Source: Amphiura filiformis
Taxonomy: Eukaryota > Echinodermata > Ophiuroidea > Amphilepidida > Amphiuridae
Length of the DNA: 64,000 bases
Direction: 5' to 3'
Assembly (NCBI RefSeq): GCF_039555335.1
Contig: NC_092637.1
Location: 7,956,038-8,020,037 of the forward strand
Part shown: piece by piece, positions 45,024-58,700 of the stretch
Layout: the number at the start of each line of letters is the position of its first letter
Numbering within the stretch: position 1 is the stretch's first letter
Notes under the pieces: generated by a model
The model's input: only the letters and a program-made list of their open reading frames with translations
Told to the model about the DNA's origin: nothing
Database searches by the model: none
Position numbers and translations under genes: made by a program

Positions 45024-46445
45024 TATATGAATACAAAACCCACCCAAGTCCATACTTCTGCCAAATTGAGTTAAGCATGGGAAACTATAGACTATGCCAT
45101 AATCAATTTTTGATAAATCAAAATACCGTAAACGTTCCCCTAATGGCGCACCTGGGCTCCTTTGCCTTGGGGGTAAATTTCATGTGCAAATAGAGTGCTC
45201 CCCCCTCTGAAATCCCAACAAGAATTAAAGTTCCGTGCCCTGTTTGCTAGTGGGAATTTTACGGGAGGGCATTTTTAGGTTGTGCCTAAAATAGTCCACT
45301 TATGTCAAGGGAGCTCATAGCGCCATTAGGTGAACGTTTACGGCATGTTATTAATCATGATGAACGCATTCAGTTGAACTCGAAATTATACTGATATTTA
45401 TTACATCAAAATACTAGTATAAAATGGTTATGAAAAAGTTTATATAATTATATTTGTGACAGTAAAAGTAAAGAATACACGTGTAGGCTTGTATTATTGA
45501 ATGCAACATATCATAATGGCATAACTAGAATGGTACTTCAATACTGATCAATTCTAATTTTAGAATCTGCCAGTTTATTAAACGCGAAAGCCCGAGTTAA
45601 AAATCGACTATGTACTTTTAATTTTAAACGGGACTTTGAACGTGCAAAGTCCCTAACACACATACTGTGAATCAAGTACAAGACGCGCTCATGCACCTAC
45701 TTAGAGTTTAATATTCCCGCCAACACAAAGGGCGGTATAGTTGTGTACCATGTAGTTATTTATGGTAATGGCAGGTGCCCGGAGGATTTAAACCATAACG
45801 AGATCTGGGCGACCAATCACAAGCCAGATCCATTTAAGATGCATTACATCATGGCCAATTTTAGTAGGCCAGAAATCCGACAATCTCATCCATAGACAAC
45901 CGAGTTAAGCAAGTTAACCACAATCCAAAGTAAGTAGTCCACTTGGGAAGCTAACAAACAGAGGGAGTACGGTGACTGAAAAGATCAGATGTGAAAATCT
46001 ATCAATTGTGCACAAATTAATTGAATCAGAGTTTTAATGCAATAGCCAGAGTATGCACAATTGGCAAGTTGACTACGGAGAAGTCTAAATCAAGGAAAGT
46101 GTGTGGTTTATATTACATGGCAGTATGCTTATCAACATTATACATACATGTGTGCTTTATTTTGTATCATTTTACTAGTGGTAATCTCATTCCAACATTG
46201 TTGTCTTTGTATATGATTAAAAAACCCACCGAAGTCCAGCATTTAAAATGTACCCCCACGGAGTCCCTGAAATGCTAATCGTCATACCTAAATTAATACA
46301 GTTTAACACACTCATTTGCACGTAAAACTTACCACATTGACTAGGTCAATGAAGGAATTAAAATGATACACAGGTTTTTTTTCAAAATCACTTCCCATGG
46401 ACTTGGGTGGGTTTTTAATTCATGTATTCAATTAATTAATTAATT
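45024..46445. mobile_element. composite inverted-repeat element with two nested elements
   Basis: Outer inverted arms: TTGAATATATGAATACAAAA then CCCACCCAAGTCCAT on the left; ATGGACTTGGGTGGG then TTTTTAATTCATGTATTCAA on the right. It contains a copy of the 28136-28935 repeat (45085-46085, other orientation), itself interrupted by the CCGTAAA MITE 45126-45349. Confidence 0.75.
45126..45349. mobile_element. CCGTAAA MITE, copy 2
   Basis: Ends CCGTAAACGTTCCCC and GTGAACGTTTACGG. The unoccupied form of the site survives in the inverted paralogue near 28905 (AAAATATGTTATTAATCA), showing insertion at TA. The left flank is TA; the right one reads CA, probably mutated. Confidence 0.85.
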
Positions 46446-46649
46446 GATTCATTATTAATTGCTAATTTTGGCTGCTGAGACTTAGCAAAATGAAAGCGAA
46501 AAAATAAAAAAAAAAGAATAATAAAAATTACCTTACGCCACAATACAATGAAGCCGGCGAACTGCTCTGCTATCCTTCAGACACAATTAATTTGATTTCA
46601 TCTTATAAGTATGCTCATTCTTTTGTGTGTTATTATCATTTACAGGACG

Positions 46650-46758
46650 ATGGATGGATTATTATGCTCCATTATACTCGGTTTTCTTTTGTCTAGCTCT
46701 CAATACTGGCTTCAAGCAGCAGGACAAGGTAGAGGTGACCGTCCAGGAACAGCACCAG
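46650..46758 (+). CDS. signal-peptide exon of the lectin gene
   Basis: ATG follows TTACAGGACG. Encodes [20 protein letters not shown] and then [16 protein letters not shown]: a short n-region, hydrophobic core [11 protein letters not shown] and small residues (QAAGQG) suited to signal peptidase. It ends in phase 1 at CCAG|GTAGTT. An alternative end at CAAG|GTAGAG (about 46730) is also possible. An in-frame AG before the ATG may be a 5' untranslated splice site. Confidence 0.75.
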
Positions 46759-49700
46759 GTAGTTTCTAGTTTTCATCATATGGTAAAAGTAACCCCTTCA
46801 TAATTATGTTCATTTTGTTTTTAGCATCATTTACCATTACAATGGGTGGATTATTATGCTCCATTATACTGGGTTTTCGGTTGTCTAGCTCATTATCGGA
46901 AAGACCAGGAGGGATTTACTAGGTATTTTCTAAATTTAACTAATCTAATCTAAATATCAAGGATCATCACATTCTTCTTATGAAACATATGAAGCGGAAT
47001 ATCAGGTAGATTCTAATTTTATCGGATTATTGGTTAAATGTGAAAGGAAATCAAAATTCTAATATAAATTTACTCTAAAACAAACGTAAACACTTAAACG
47101 CATTTATACGGATATGTTAAAATCACATTTTCACCCTTGTGACCCTCAAATGACCTTTGACCCGATCATTATTACGTGGCATGTGTTGGGATTGATTGGT
47201 GATTATTGTAGCAAGATTCAATTAAAATCGGACAAAGTACGACAGAGCTACATTATCAAAACAATAATTGGATTAATAAATTGATAAACACTACATCGCG
47301 TTGAAGTGTTTATTAAGTGTTATCAACAACGCGTTTATGTTGCCAATATAAACATTTTTGGTGTGTTTATATCGACAACATAAACGTGTTGTTATATGGT
47401 TTTCACAATATAACAGTAATGGAAAGAAAAGTGCAAATGTTCGTTCGTCGGATGTTTGACGAAGTGACCAGCTCTAATGACTTCACTGTATAAACAACGT
47501 AGAGGTATTATAAAATAATTAATTAGGTAATACCAAATATGGAGGTATCCAAAAGCTAATTAGAAGGTTCAACGAATCAGAATACGATCCTGGTATCCAA
47601 AATTAAGCAAATGAGTTGAAGGCGGTTACGTGAACATGTACATTCTGAAGTGAATTTGGGTAAAAGATGTTTTATGCCTTGAGTCATTACGACTCGTAAC
47701 AGTATTTTGTAAGAGCAAAAACAATATTACCAATCACTGCCTCCAAGTAAGGTGGTTAAATTGAACACAATAATTGACGGTGTTTTCATTAGCCTACGTC
47801 ATTTGGGCGTAGCCTACGTCATTTGGGCGTAATATGGCTGTTTTAGTGCACCGGATACAAGCTCTGTTAGAGAGGTTGTATTGTGGGAACTCTACACCAT
47901 CCCAGCCTGGCACCACTACTGGTGACAACACGATTATTATTTTTGGCGCCCGTAATAAGTCTCTGTCACAGATATGGCTTCATCAAATGACAGAAATGAT
48001 GATTACGCGAAATTCATGTCGAAATGGGGATACAATGTCATGTAGACTACTAGTACATATATGTCCTGTTGGGTGGAGTGAATATAAGTTGAATTGAGAA
48101 ATTGTTCCCAAAAAAGTACAAAATGTGTTTTGATGTCTTTCAAACCTCCGATGTGCAGACGGCGCCGTACTCCTCGAGGCATCGGTGGAGGACATAGAAA
48201 GATTGGCGACAGCAATAGATGTAACTGGCAAAGACATGAATTGAAACTCAATGTGAAGAAAACAAAGCTTCTGGTTGCAGAGGCAGAGGGAAAGGAGAGC
48301 AACATCACAATAGATGGAGAGGATTTTGAACAGGTCAACCACTTCAAGTTGGGCTGAGAACATCCAGTGCAAATTGCGCGAGGTATGGTTGATTTTCAGG
48401 ATCTGTGAAATGAGCTGAAAATGAAACTGTCAAAAATACTGGTGTTTTTTGTAGTCCTTTGTTTGTAAGGGCTGGACTGGCCGGGTGCTTGCTGCTGAGA
48501 TGTGCCTCTGGAGAAGAATGCTGGACGTTAGTATGTTGATATCAGTATATCCAAGTAAAACATGTAATTCATTGGTGATTAAAGGAGACAGATGTGATGT
48601 GCTGCTGCAACAATAGTGATGAGATTGATTGTGAGTGTAATCTGAAGACTAAGGATGCATTACTGCTGATCAGGTTTGTGATGACAACACAGATTGTATT
48701 GATGGCAGTGATGAAGAATTATGTGGTGAAACTACTGACACATAATAATAATGATGACAAGGCCCAAGAAATTATCAACAACCATAGCACCAAGAATATA
48801 TTCGGCTTTTGTATTCTGTATACTATTATACGTTAATTTGATTGAATACTGGCACATTCTCCGATAAAGCGTTCAAGTTTGGTCTCGGGAATTGCAAAAT
48901 TCCAACCACGAAGAATTCATGAAAATCATTCAGAATCGTAAACGTTCATAGTTTCAGAGCACAAAACAATGCATGGGTGATTTTTCAACAATACTTCATT
49001 TTTGAGCAATATTACTTGTACGCATTGGGGGTAACGTATCAGTGGTAACGTATCTGTGAAGCCCTTTCACACTTTTGTCTTAATCGTGCAAGTGTAAAAC
49101 GTACTGACTTAATACCCATATTTGAGCAGTCCTCACCCAATGTATAAAAGTATGTTATGGTATTTGGCTTCATTTATCACAGCGTTTTTTCCGAGGGAGT
49201 AGAATTTAGGTAACGTACCTGTGACGACATGAACGTAACGTCAGGATTTTTGCCATTAATAGACCTGATTTTTTTACTTTGAAACCATTGTGTTATGTGC
49301 CACATATATAATATAACTATGGAGCCTGCCTGATCCATCACATATGAGAACATTCATATAGCTAGTTATTTTGACAGATTGCTATCCATTAGAAATATGG
49401 TAACGTATCTGTGAACAATATTGGCGACATAGTCTCAAAGACCTGTTGGAATAATTTAATAACCTGCGTTGTGATGTTTTATACTTTATAATAGGGCATG
49501 ATACCAGCTAATGAAAAGTACCTATAATCCATTATTATGCGCGCATGTATAGCGAACAGGGACACATTATACGGAACGCACCTTGGCTGGCGACATGGAG
49601 GAAAACAATGGATATGCACAATCAGCTTTATTGTTTTATACTTTCTAGGCATGTTACAACCTCTAGCCCCACACATTTTATAAAGCAACTCCTAAGTATT

Positions 49701-52700
49701 AGTTCTATTAATAAAAGTCATTCTGACGAAACAAGTCTGAATACGACTTGAAACTATGGGCGACACAGATTTGGCTTTTTGAACACTTAATCGGAGAATG
49801 TGCCTACTAGTATGACATCATAATATGTACTTTTTAATAGTTGACACTTGATTTCCCGTATACTTGTTAATACACAAATTCCATTCACCTTTATAGTGTA
49901 AACGGATGGTTTTATTTTAGAGTCTGTTTTCTCACTTACAGTTGTGTGTGCTGAAGATGAATACATGTGTGCTGATGGACAACAATGTATTCCAGAATAT
50001 TATAGATGTGATTACTTTGATCGCGACTGTGATGACAATAGTGATGAGGCTGATTGTGCATGTGAATTCATGTGCACTGATGGTGGATGTATCCGTGCTG
50101 ATTGGGTTTGTGATGGCTATACAGATTGCATGGATGGCAGTGACGAAGATTTATGTAGTCAAACTACTGAAACACCAATGATGACAACACCCATGGAACT
50201 ATCAACAACCACAGAGCCAGGTGAATATGGTTGACTTTGTATTCTGTACATAACAGGCCTATGCGTTAACTTTTTTTAATAGCTGACACTTGATTTCCTG
50301 TATACTTGTTAACTCTCTTCACGCGGGTGTCGACTGCAGACGATATGTTTCAATTTTTCTTTTTTTAATTAAAAATTTCAGAAATGTAAATTTTCGTGAC
50401 CATATTTGGAATCAGCATGAAAATTGCATTAACAAGAGTAAAAACAAGCCTAGTATTGGCTGAGTAGTTCTTAAGATAGCTCTTGATATTTTGAGAAAAA
50501 TGTCAAAACTTCAACTTTTTCCGTTGAAGCGCATGGCTAGCAGGCAGAGCATTAATTAATACACAAATTCCATTTACATCTTTGAAGTGTAGCCACACTA
50601 CTGAAGCACCAATAATGACACTATCAACAACCATTACACCTGGTGAATATTTGACCTTTGTATTCAGTATAATACTTTTGTCTAGGTCTAAACCCCATCT
50701 TTCATGGCATGGTGTTTACTAATCATATGATATGTGGCAAATGGTAAAATAATACAAAGAATCATTTCCTGACATTTTTGGCTGTGAGTGATAAAATGTC
50801 TTGTGACTGTTGTTTAAATCTACTACTGTACTATTTTAAACTTATTTCTTACATCACTCTAACACCAGGTGTGACCACCGCTACTCTAGCGGCAACCACT
50901 CTGCCATCAGATGTGATAACTGCCGCTCCAACGACAACCGTTCTACCACCAGATGTGACGACCACTGCTGCAGCAACAACTGTCCTGCCACCAGATGGGA
51001 TGACCACTGCCCCACCAACAATTGCTCTGCCACCAGGTAATCAATCTGGCACGCGATTAAAATTACAGAATTCGGTTAAAAACATGTTGAGTACGATAAT
51101 TTGGAGTTTGCATATTTCAAAACCAAAATTTTGACACTGACCTGACAGTTTCGTATGTCTTGGACGACATACTCTTCAGAAGAATTGGTATCCCATAATC
51201 CTCTGTGCTGGTAGTAACACAGCTCAATCCCTTTGGGGCGTGGTCTTGAGGACAGGGTCATACAAGTGACTTAAATGGTAGGCCCCTCGTCTCTGTTCAT
51301 GACGGCAGGACCTCTCCTGCAAATCCAGATTGATTCTTTGATAAAGCTAGTACTCGCATCACACTCCTTCTGTAATCTGGATTCGCAAGAATCCAGATTC
51401 AAGGAAAGGAACAACAAGTGCACATTCTAAACTTCTAATTTGGTGACAAAACTTTTATATAGTAAATGAAAAGAATGAAATATAGCTAGTTGAAAACTAT
51501 TGCAGCCATACGGCACTAGATGGACTATCTAACCTGGGTACCCACAGAAATATGTGTATTCGTTATTTTATATGATAAAGACGTCATGACCTATATTTCA
51601 GGTATCACTTGATTCCAGTAAAGTTTTGAGAAATTTTCTTTTTCTACAAAAGCATTTGTTGAAAAATTGTACAATTAAGTGTACATAACATAACATCACA
51701 TAATTTATTTTTCCTCAGATGCAATTTACAGAAACAATACACAGTAATGGTAATGTACAAAAAATATTAATTACATATTTTACAACTGTACAGTTACATA
51801 TTTTATTTCATATATTGGCAATGGCGGACTTATGTTGTGAAATATAACTTAACCATTTCAGAAATATCGGTAATTTACGGTATGTTTTGAGTCATCATTT
51901 ACACCAAACTTGATATCGATTTGAGAGTAGCCGCACATTCATATCACTTCCAAAGTCATAAGCCCCTACCAGGGAAAATCTACTACTCTTTATACAATAT
52001 GTTAATTTATTGTCTCTTTCTCTTTTTAGATAACTACGTCTGTGAAGGTAGTAACTTTCATCTTGAATGTCCCACTGGTCAAAGGATTTCTGTTTCATCT
52101 GCATTATATGGCCGTCAAACAGCCGATATATGTAGAGGACCCATTAGAACAGTTAACTGTGCTTCCGACAATTCACTGGATGTTGTTCGACAACGATGTG
52201 AGGGGCAAGAAGCATGTGACATTCAGGCAAGCGATTATGTATTTGGTAATCCATGCTATGGGACTTTCAAATATCTGGAGATACAGTATTCGTGTGAAGG
52301 TAAAAAAACTAATGTGGAGCTTTGATGGCCTATTGTTAGTTCACCAAACAGGGTGTCCCGAATAATTAGTACCCAACCACTGGACACTTGAATTGTTATC
52401 TATAGCCTTTTACTACATTTATATGATAAGATGAATAAATGAATGAATGAAAAAATGAATGAATGAATGAATGAATGAATGAATGAATGAATGAATGAAT
52501 GAATGAATGAATGAATTTCCAAAAGTGTAAAATGTGACATGGAAAAACATTTGCATGTTCGACGGAATAACAATTATTTATGGAATTAACTATATATTAT
52601 TTGCGACGGCGTGTACAGCTTGTTTCATTATCAGGATATAAACTACACCCCTCCTAACATTGAAAAATATTTGTCTGCATAACTTCATATACAAAGCCAA

Positions 52701-55700
52701 ACTTTTCCTGTTTCAAAGCATTCCAAAATGCTGTATTAAGAATTTCAGAATTTGAGGGGTTTCTCTCAGATTTAATTTAACAAATCAAAAGCTAGTTCAA
52801 CGGTTTCAGTACCACTAGCTTCAACAAAAGTGGACACTAAGACAATTATGTATCCATTTTGATAAAATCGCAATCAATGTCATATAAATTATTGAAAAAG
52901 GAGAGGAGTTATTCATTTTCTTTACATGTGTACTTACAGACCCAATGTATCAAATCACGTAAACTTGTAATTTGTGAATATATTTATGCTAATTTATTAT
53001 ACCAATTGTTGGTCAATGACAGGAGTGAAGTTCGAGTACATGACAAGTAAATGGGGATTAAAATCGATTGTATTTCTTTCATGCCTGTAAACCAATCATC
53101 ACTTTTCAAAGACAAGCTAAACGTGTTTACTAATTACATATATGCCTAACGCATATGTATGCTTTATACTCTTAGCAGCAATCGGACAAATCACATTGAA
53201 TTACGTGTGGACAAAGTGAATTTTGACCATCGGAAGTAAAACTAGCACCATTTTGTTAATTTAGCTCCTTTTGCTTTCATTTCTTCATCACATACTTTTA
53301 GAAAGATATACATTTAGAATATGTAACAATATCATGAATAGCTTTTCTACAATTCGAGCAACTACCCTCTGAAATTGGGTAAAGTTGTTTTGGCCCACAC
53401 TGTAGGTAATTACCTATTACTACAGCTATAATACAGAAGCAAACATTTTAAATTTAAACATTTTAAAAGTACTTAAAAGTAGCATAAGCAAGGCCTCTAA
53501 GACAAGTCTCCACATATATAAATGATAGTATTTGAACCTGGGACCTTGAAAGTATATTTCAGTTTGGTATTTTGGTAAAATGGCCAACTTAGTGTGTGAC
53601 TCGCGTTACGCTCGATCATTATTTGATAACATGGCTCCAATTTTAAAGTTCTAAACATGCTCAATTTAATTTCAATTGTGGTAAGTTATATTTTAATATA
53701 ACAGTAATGTAATTCAACTTTAAATGACCTTCTGTTCTGGAGTGGGGAAACTGGGGTGGGATTGTGGTGGTGGTGGGTGTTAATTATGGAAATTCAAACT
53801 TTGAATTTGAAATTTGAATCAGGAATATAATTTTCATAAATTTTATCTATAATAACTTGCGTATAATAATGCATGACACTTCATATTACATTTAACAGGT
53901 ATATCAATCATTTTCTTGCATTTTAATAAAATATATTGTTCATCACTATATTGTTCATCACTATGTTGTTCTTCACTATGTTGTTCATCACTATGTTGTT
54001 CATCAAATCATCCCATTTATATATATAATATAGTCTACAGTTCATCAACCATAAGATTTTTCTGAATGCATCCGTAACGTTACACGCAACATGGATATTC
54101 CACTCCTTATCCAGTAGTCCGGTAGATAGGGACAAAAATGGTTTCAATTCCTGCAACTTGCTAAGGGATGTATAATTAGTATGAGCCTTGGGGAGGGTAA
54201 AATTGTGAGGCGAAATGTTTTGGGCAAGCCATAAGGGAGGGAAAGCAATTTTGGCAGGTCAAAGGAGGCAGGCAGGCTATTTTTGGCACACATTTATGGG
54301 GCAACTTTTAAATAAAATAAAATAAAATAAGAAATGCCGAAATGTTCCAATAATACACAATATATCTAGGTTGACAAATTGGGTTGACAAATTGGGTTCC
54401 TAAAGATTTTGCATGTGCTAAGGGGCTAGGATTGTTTGACAGGCCAAGAAATTTTTCGCAGGCTGAAGGAGGGAAACAATTTTTGGCATGTCATTTGGGG
54501 GCCCATAACTATTTCACAGTTCCTTAGCAAAATATGTCGAGCATTATTTAGACAATAGTTATTTCAAGATGAATTTTATGTAAGTTGTACTCTAAGTTGT
54601 TTGCCAGTACACAACTCAATATCCACATATTGTATTCTTTGCTAAACCCTTACTATGACTATCCATACATCACACAACATACACACAACAAATATAGCAT
54701 TTTGGTGTCGGTTTATTGCTGCCAAACGAGAAGCACACACTGTGCCATGCTATACAGAACTAGGATATCATGCCTACGCTAATACAATAGGGCAGCCTAC
54801 CACAGGAATCAACGTGATAACTAGGGGCTGCGCAACCTCAAAAAACTTGAACGCAATTTTTTATTTCTTATTTTTTATTTTTGTTGAACAAGAAAAATCT
54901 GAGGGCATAGTACTTGGCTCCTGCCTAGGCTATCCCATGCCAACGTGGTGTTGATTCCTTCCTTCCCGCTATAAACAGTCTTAATCGACCAAAATCCCAC
55001 CCGAGACTAAAACTGGCTTTAATAAAATATTTACTAATGATTCTAAACAATCATGCTTCTGAGAAGAAGCAACTTGACACACACTACTTAAATTCAACTG
55101 CGCAACAGAATAGAACGTGTTGCCGTGATAGAAACCGAACCTGAAGTGAGGTTACTCACGCACTCTCCCACACAGGTATAGTCATACTATTACGTAACGC
55201 AAAGAACATCAATATATTCTTATTCGGGGGCTCTCAACCGAATATATTTTCATTTCTTTGCTAAACCCTTACTATGACTATCCATACATCACACAACAAA
55301 TATAGCATTTTGGTGTCGGTTTATTGCTGCCAAACGAGAAGCACACACTGTGCCATGCTATGAAGTCCAAAGTCAGGGCTGCTGGCAAAAAATACCATAA
55401 TCGTGGAAGTCAAATCCACCGTGCATTCCAACAGTTGGAACCACATCAGAGTCGTCACTCTTTACTAAACTTTACATATGAGCCAAAAATGCCAATCTGG
55501 TTAGTCGCTTTGATTAATACTTAGATTAACCCAAATCAAATTTGTGAAAATGGAATGGGCCTATTATTAAATTAAGAAATGTCCATATTGCAATCCTCGA
55601 ATCGCCATGCTTCACAGTAACATCTGCAAGTCTTCCGCACATACATATCTGCAAAAAAATACACAAATCTGTGAGAAACTTAATAATGTCGTAAATGCAA

Positions 55701-58700
55701 ATTTTGCGACTTTGAGTCTACAATCCTTACCATGCAGAAAAACACAACCCAACTCATGAATTATTGGGATGAGAACTCCTAATCCCTCCGAGTGATGAAG
55801 ATAATAAAATCAAATTTCAAAATCTTCAGATCGGAATTGTCATGACTGAAATTATTGTCAGAAATAAGAAATTCAGCTCGATCAATCATACTGCCTGATA
55901 TGACACTATGACCAATATTATCTTGACAAACTATATGACACTGCGCCTTAATACTTGTCTATATGACACTTTGCCATAATACCACATATACTGAATGAAG
56001 ACCAGTCTTCTGCCTTATGTGGACCATATGCCATGCTAAGAGCTCAGAACTGACAAACCAAAAGTTTGCATAAGGGAACTTCTATTAAATATAGAAGATT
56101 CTTAAAAAGAAATAATAAAACGACATATTAGAAATGTACACTATTAACGAACAGTTGTAGCTCTAATTGCAAAGTATGACAACTTCTAAGATATCAATTA
56201 ATGACAATCCAGGATAATGACCCGATCTTAACATTTTTGACGAACCATATACCAACCTGCTTGAAATTTGGAAATGAATATCAATCTTTGCTCCTTAATC
56301 CTTTAAAAAAAGTCCTTTCTCTGACGCTATTATGCGCAAAACGAAACTCCCTTAGGCACTAAAACGTTGACATAGACTACTGTATGACAACCAATCATAT
56401 TACACGACTTATATAGCATTGATCCATTATATCATCTTGAATGAATTTATATGACAAGTGGGTCACAATACCTGCCTTATAAAGCACATTGTCATAATAA
56501 CCCGTCATACTGTATGACTACCGGCCTCCTGCCTTATCTCGGACTAGATGCCACTAACATGAGTACATGACAGGATCTATGTCTCTAACTTACCTTGCCA
56601 TACTGAATGACGATTAGCCATATAGAGCTCGTCTTGATTGTGAACACACCATTATTGATATCAATATCTTAGCATAATAGAATTGAAGTCATAACCTTAA
56701 TATTATCTGGACTACGACACTATAATAATCTCAGACAAGAATACCAAATGATCGAGACTCCATCTGCCTTACATGGCACTAGGCCTAAGCCACAACCATT
56801 AGTAGATGGCAGCCATTCATATGAAGATATTACCCGTCTTTTCTGCCACTACAATATCTTGCTATATCGAATAACGACCAGCCAAAGAGCCAATCCTGTT
56901 TACCGTTAGGGCCTACCATTATTATGATCAATATCTTACCATAGTAACTGAGAAGTCATGGCCAGGATATCTGCACTGGGCCACTAATATCTTACCAAAT
57001 GACCGCAATCTGCTTTAAATGAAAGTATAAGCCACTAGCATCTTATGATACTAAATAACAACCATTCATACCTGTCTAGTATTATAGCATTTAGCCACTA
57101 AAATAATGCCATATTAAAATCTATCTTTTCTGTCAGTTTAAACCATTATTAAATATCTTACCAAAGAAAAAGAAAAGAGCCAAAATATCGGACTTAATTG
57201 CCCTATCCAAGGACAACCAGTCACAATATTGTTGCATAGGACTATATCACAATATCATTCAAAAATGTGTAAATCTATTTTACAAAATGACAACCAGTCC
57301 TAAATGACACTGTGCTACTAATATAATGGCTTAATAGTCTGCACCACTATATAAACTCATATCAAGTGACCACCGGTCATAGAGCCCAACTGTTAATTTA
57401 TTTTATAAGAATTTTGGTTACAGTAAAATTACACTGTGTGTCTTCTTTGACAATTATGCTGAAAACCAACCCAAAAACGAGGATCAGAAGTCATACAATC
57501 AGTATAAACCGCTTATACTTCACATAGGCCTACCTGTTATTTCTGTTTTCTGATAACGACCTGCTGTCTGAGAGCATCGATATAATATGATTACTAAAAA
57601 CTCGTCAACTGATTGAGCTTATCTCGGTATCCAATAGTGATTGGATAACAACATCGGCTGTATGACATGTCTGACAGCAATAATTTTGCCGAAAACCATG
57701 ACAAAACACTGATCCAAACTGTTTGGGAAAATCTGCCGTCCGACATCATTACTATTGCCATTAGACCATGACAAAACACCCCGGCAAAACACTCATCCAA
57801 ACTGTGTGGATAAACCTGCTGCCTAAGAACATTACTTTTGCCATTAGGCCATTACCAAACACCCTACCAAACTGGCTGGAAGGAAAACTTGCTGTCTGAC
57901 AGCATTACTATTGCCATTATGCCATGACAAAATACTCGTCCAAACTGTTTGGGTAAACCTGCTGCTCGAGAGCATTTACACTTCCGCCTTTATACAATGA
58001 CCAAACACCCTTCCAAACTGTTTTGAAAAACTTGCTTTCTGACAGCATAGTAAAAAACAACAACTTTACAGATCTACTCACCAGAAACAAGACAGCAATA
58101 TTTATCATTAAATTCGTGTCAATACATTATGTAGATTGTATGCCAGCTAATGTGGCTTACCTGTTAACACCGGGCTGTTAACTAATCCGAGGAATACACC
58201 TCTGCCTATTTCTTTGTTTTACAAATTTAGCATTGACCCTTCTACGAGGCTGAAACATAATTTCCAATGAAATATTGCATTTCCTGAATTACCAGGATTC
58301 CTGTAACTCTAGTATAATCACCGGGACATATTTAAGTCCATTTGGTACCGAATACCACTAGGGGCAAATCAAAGTCCCTGAACAACCAATTTTTATCGGA
58401 TTGACTATCACCGTAGGAATTAAGCTTATTGGTGATGCTAACAATTTTTACTTTATTTGAATATGATGACCATCATGATCAAAAGAGAACACATCTATAC
58501 CGTCTAAATCTAGAATCCAACTTAAAGGACCCAAGCGTGTCTCCACACAGATCGACCGTTTAAACAAACAAACAAAACAAACAAAACTTGGAATTTTATT
58601 ATAAAAACTAGGAACATGGTCTAAGGTATGCGATCCTTATTGAAAAAATGTTTGACTCATCAAAACACTAATTAGATTCTGAAACTCATCGCATTCTAGC

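Noticed and set aside
48003..48372. Minus-strand frames of 114 and 129 codons
   Set aside because: Shadow of the RTE-like reverse transcriptase fragment on the + strand.
54655..54954. 99-codon frame ending YPMPTWC
   Set aside because: Lies across repeated non-coding DNA and contains a low-complexity run; no family resemblance.
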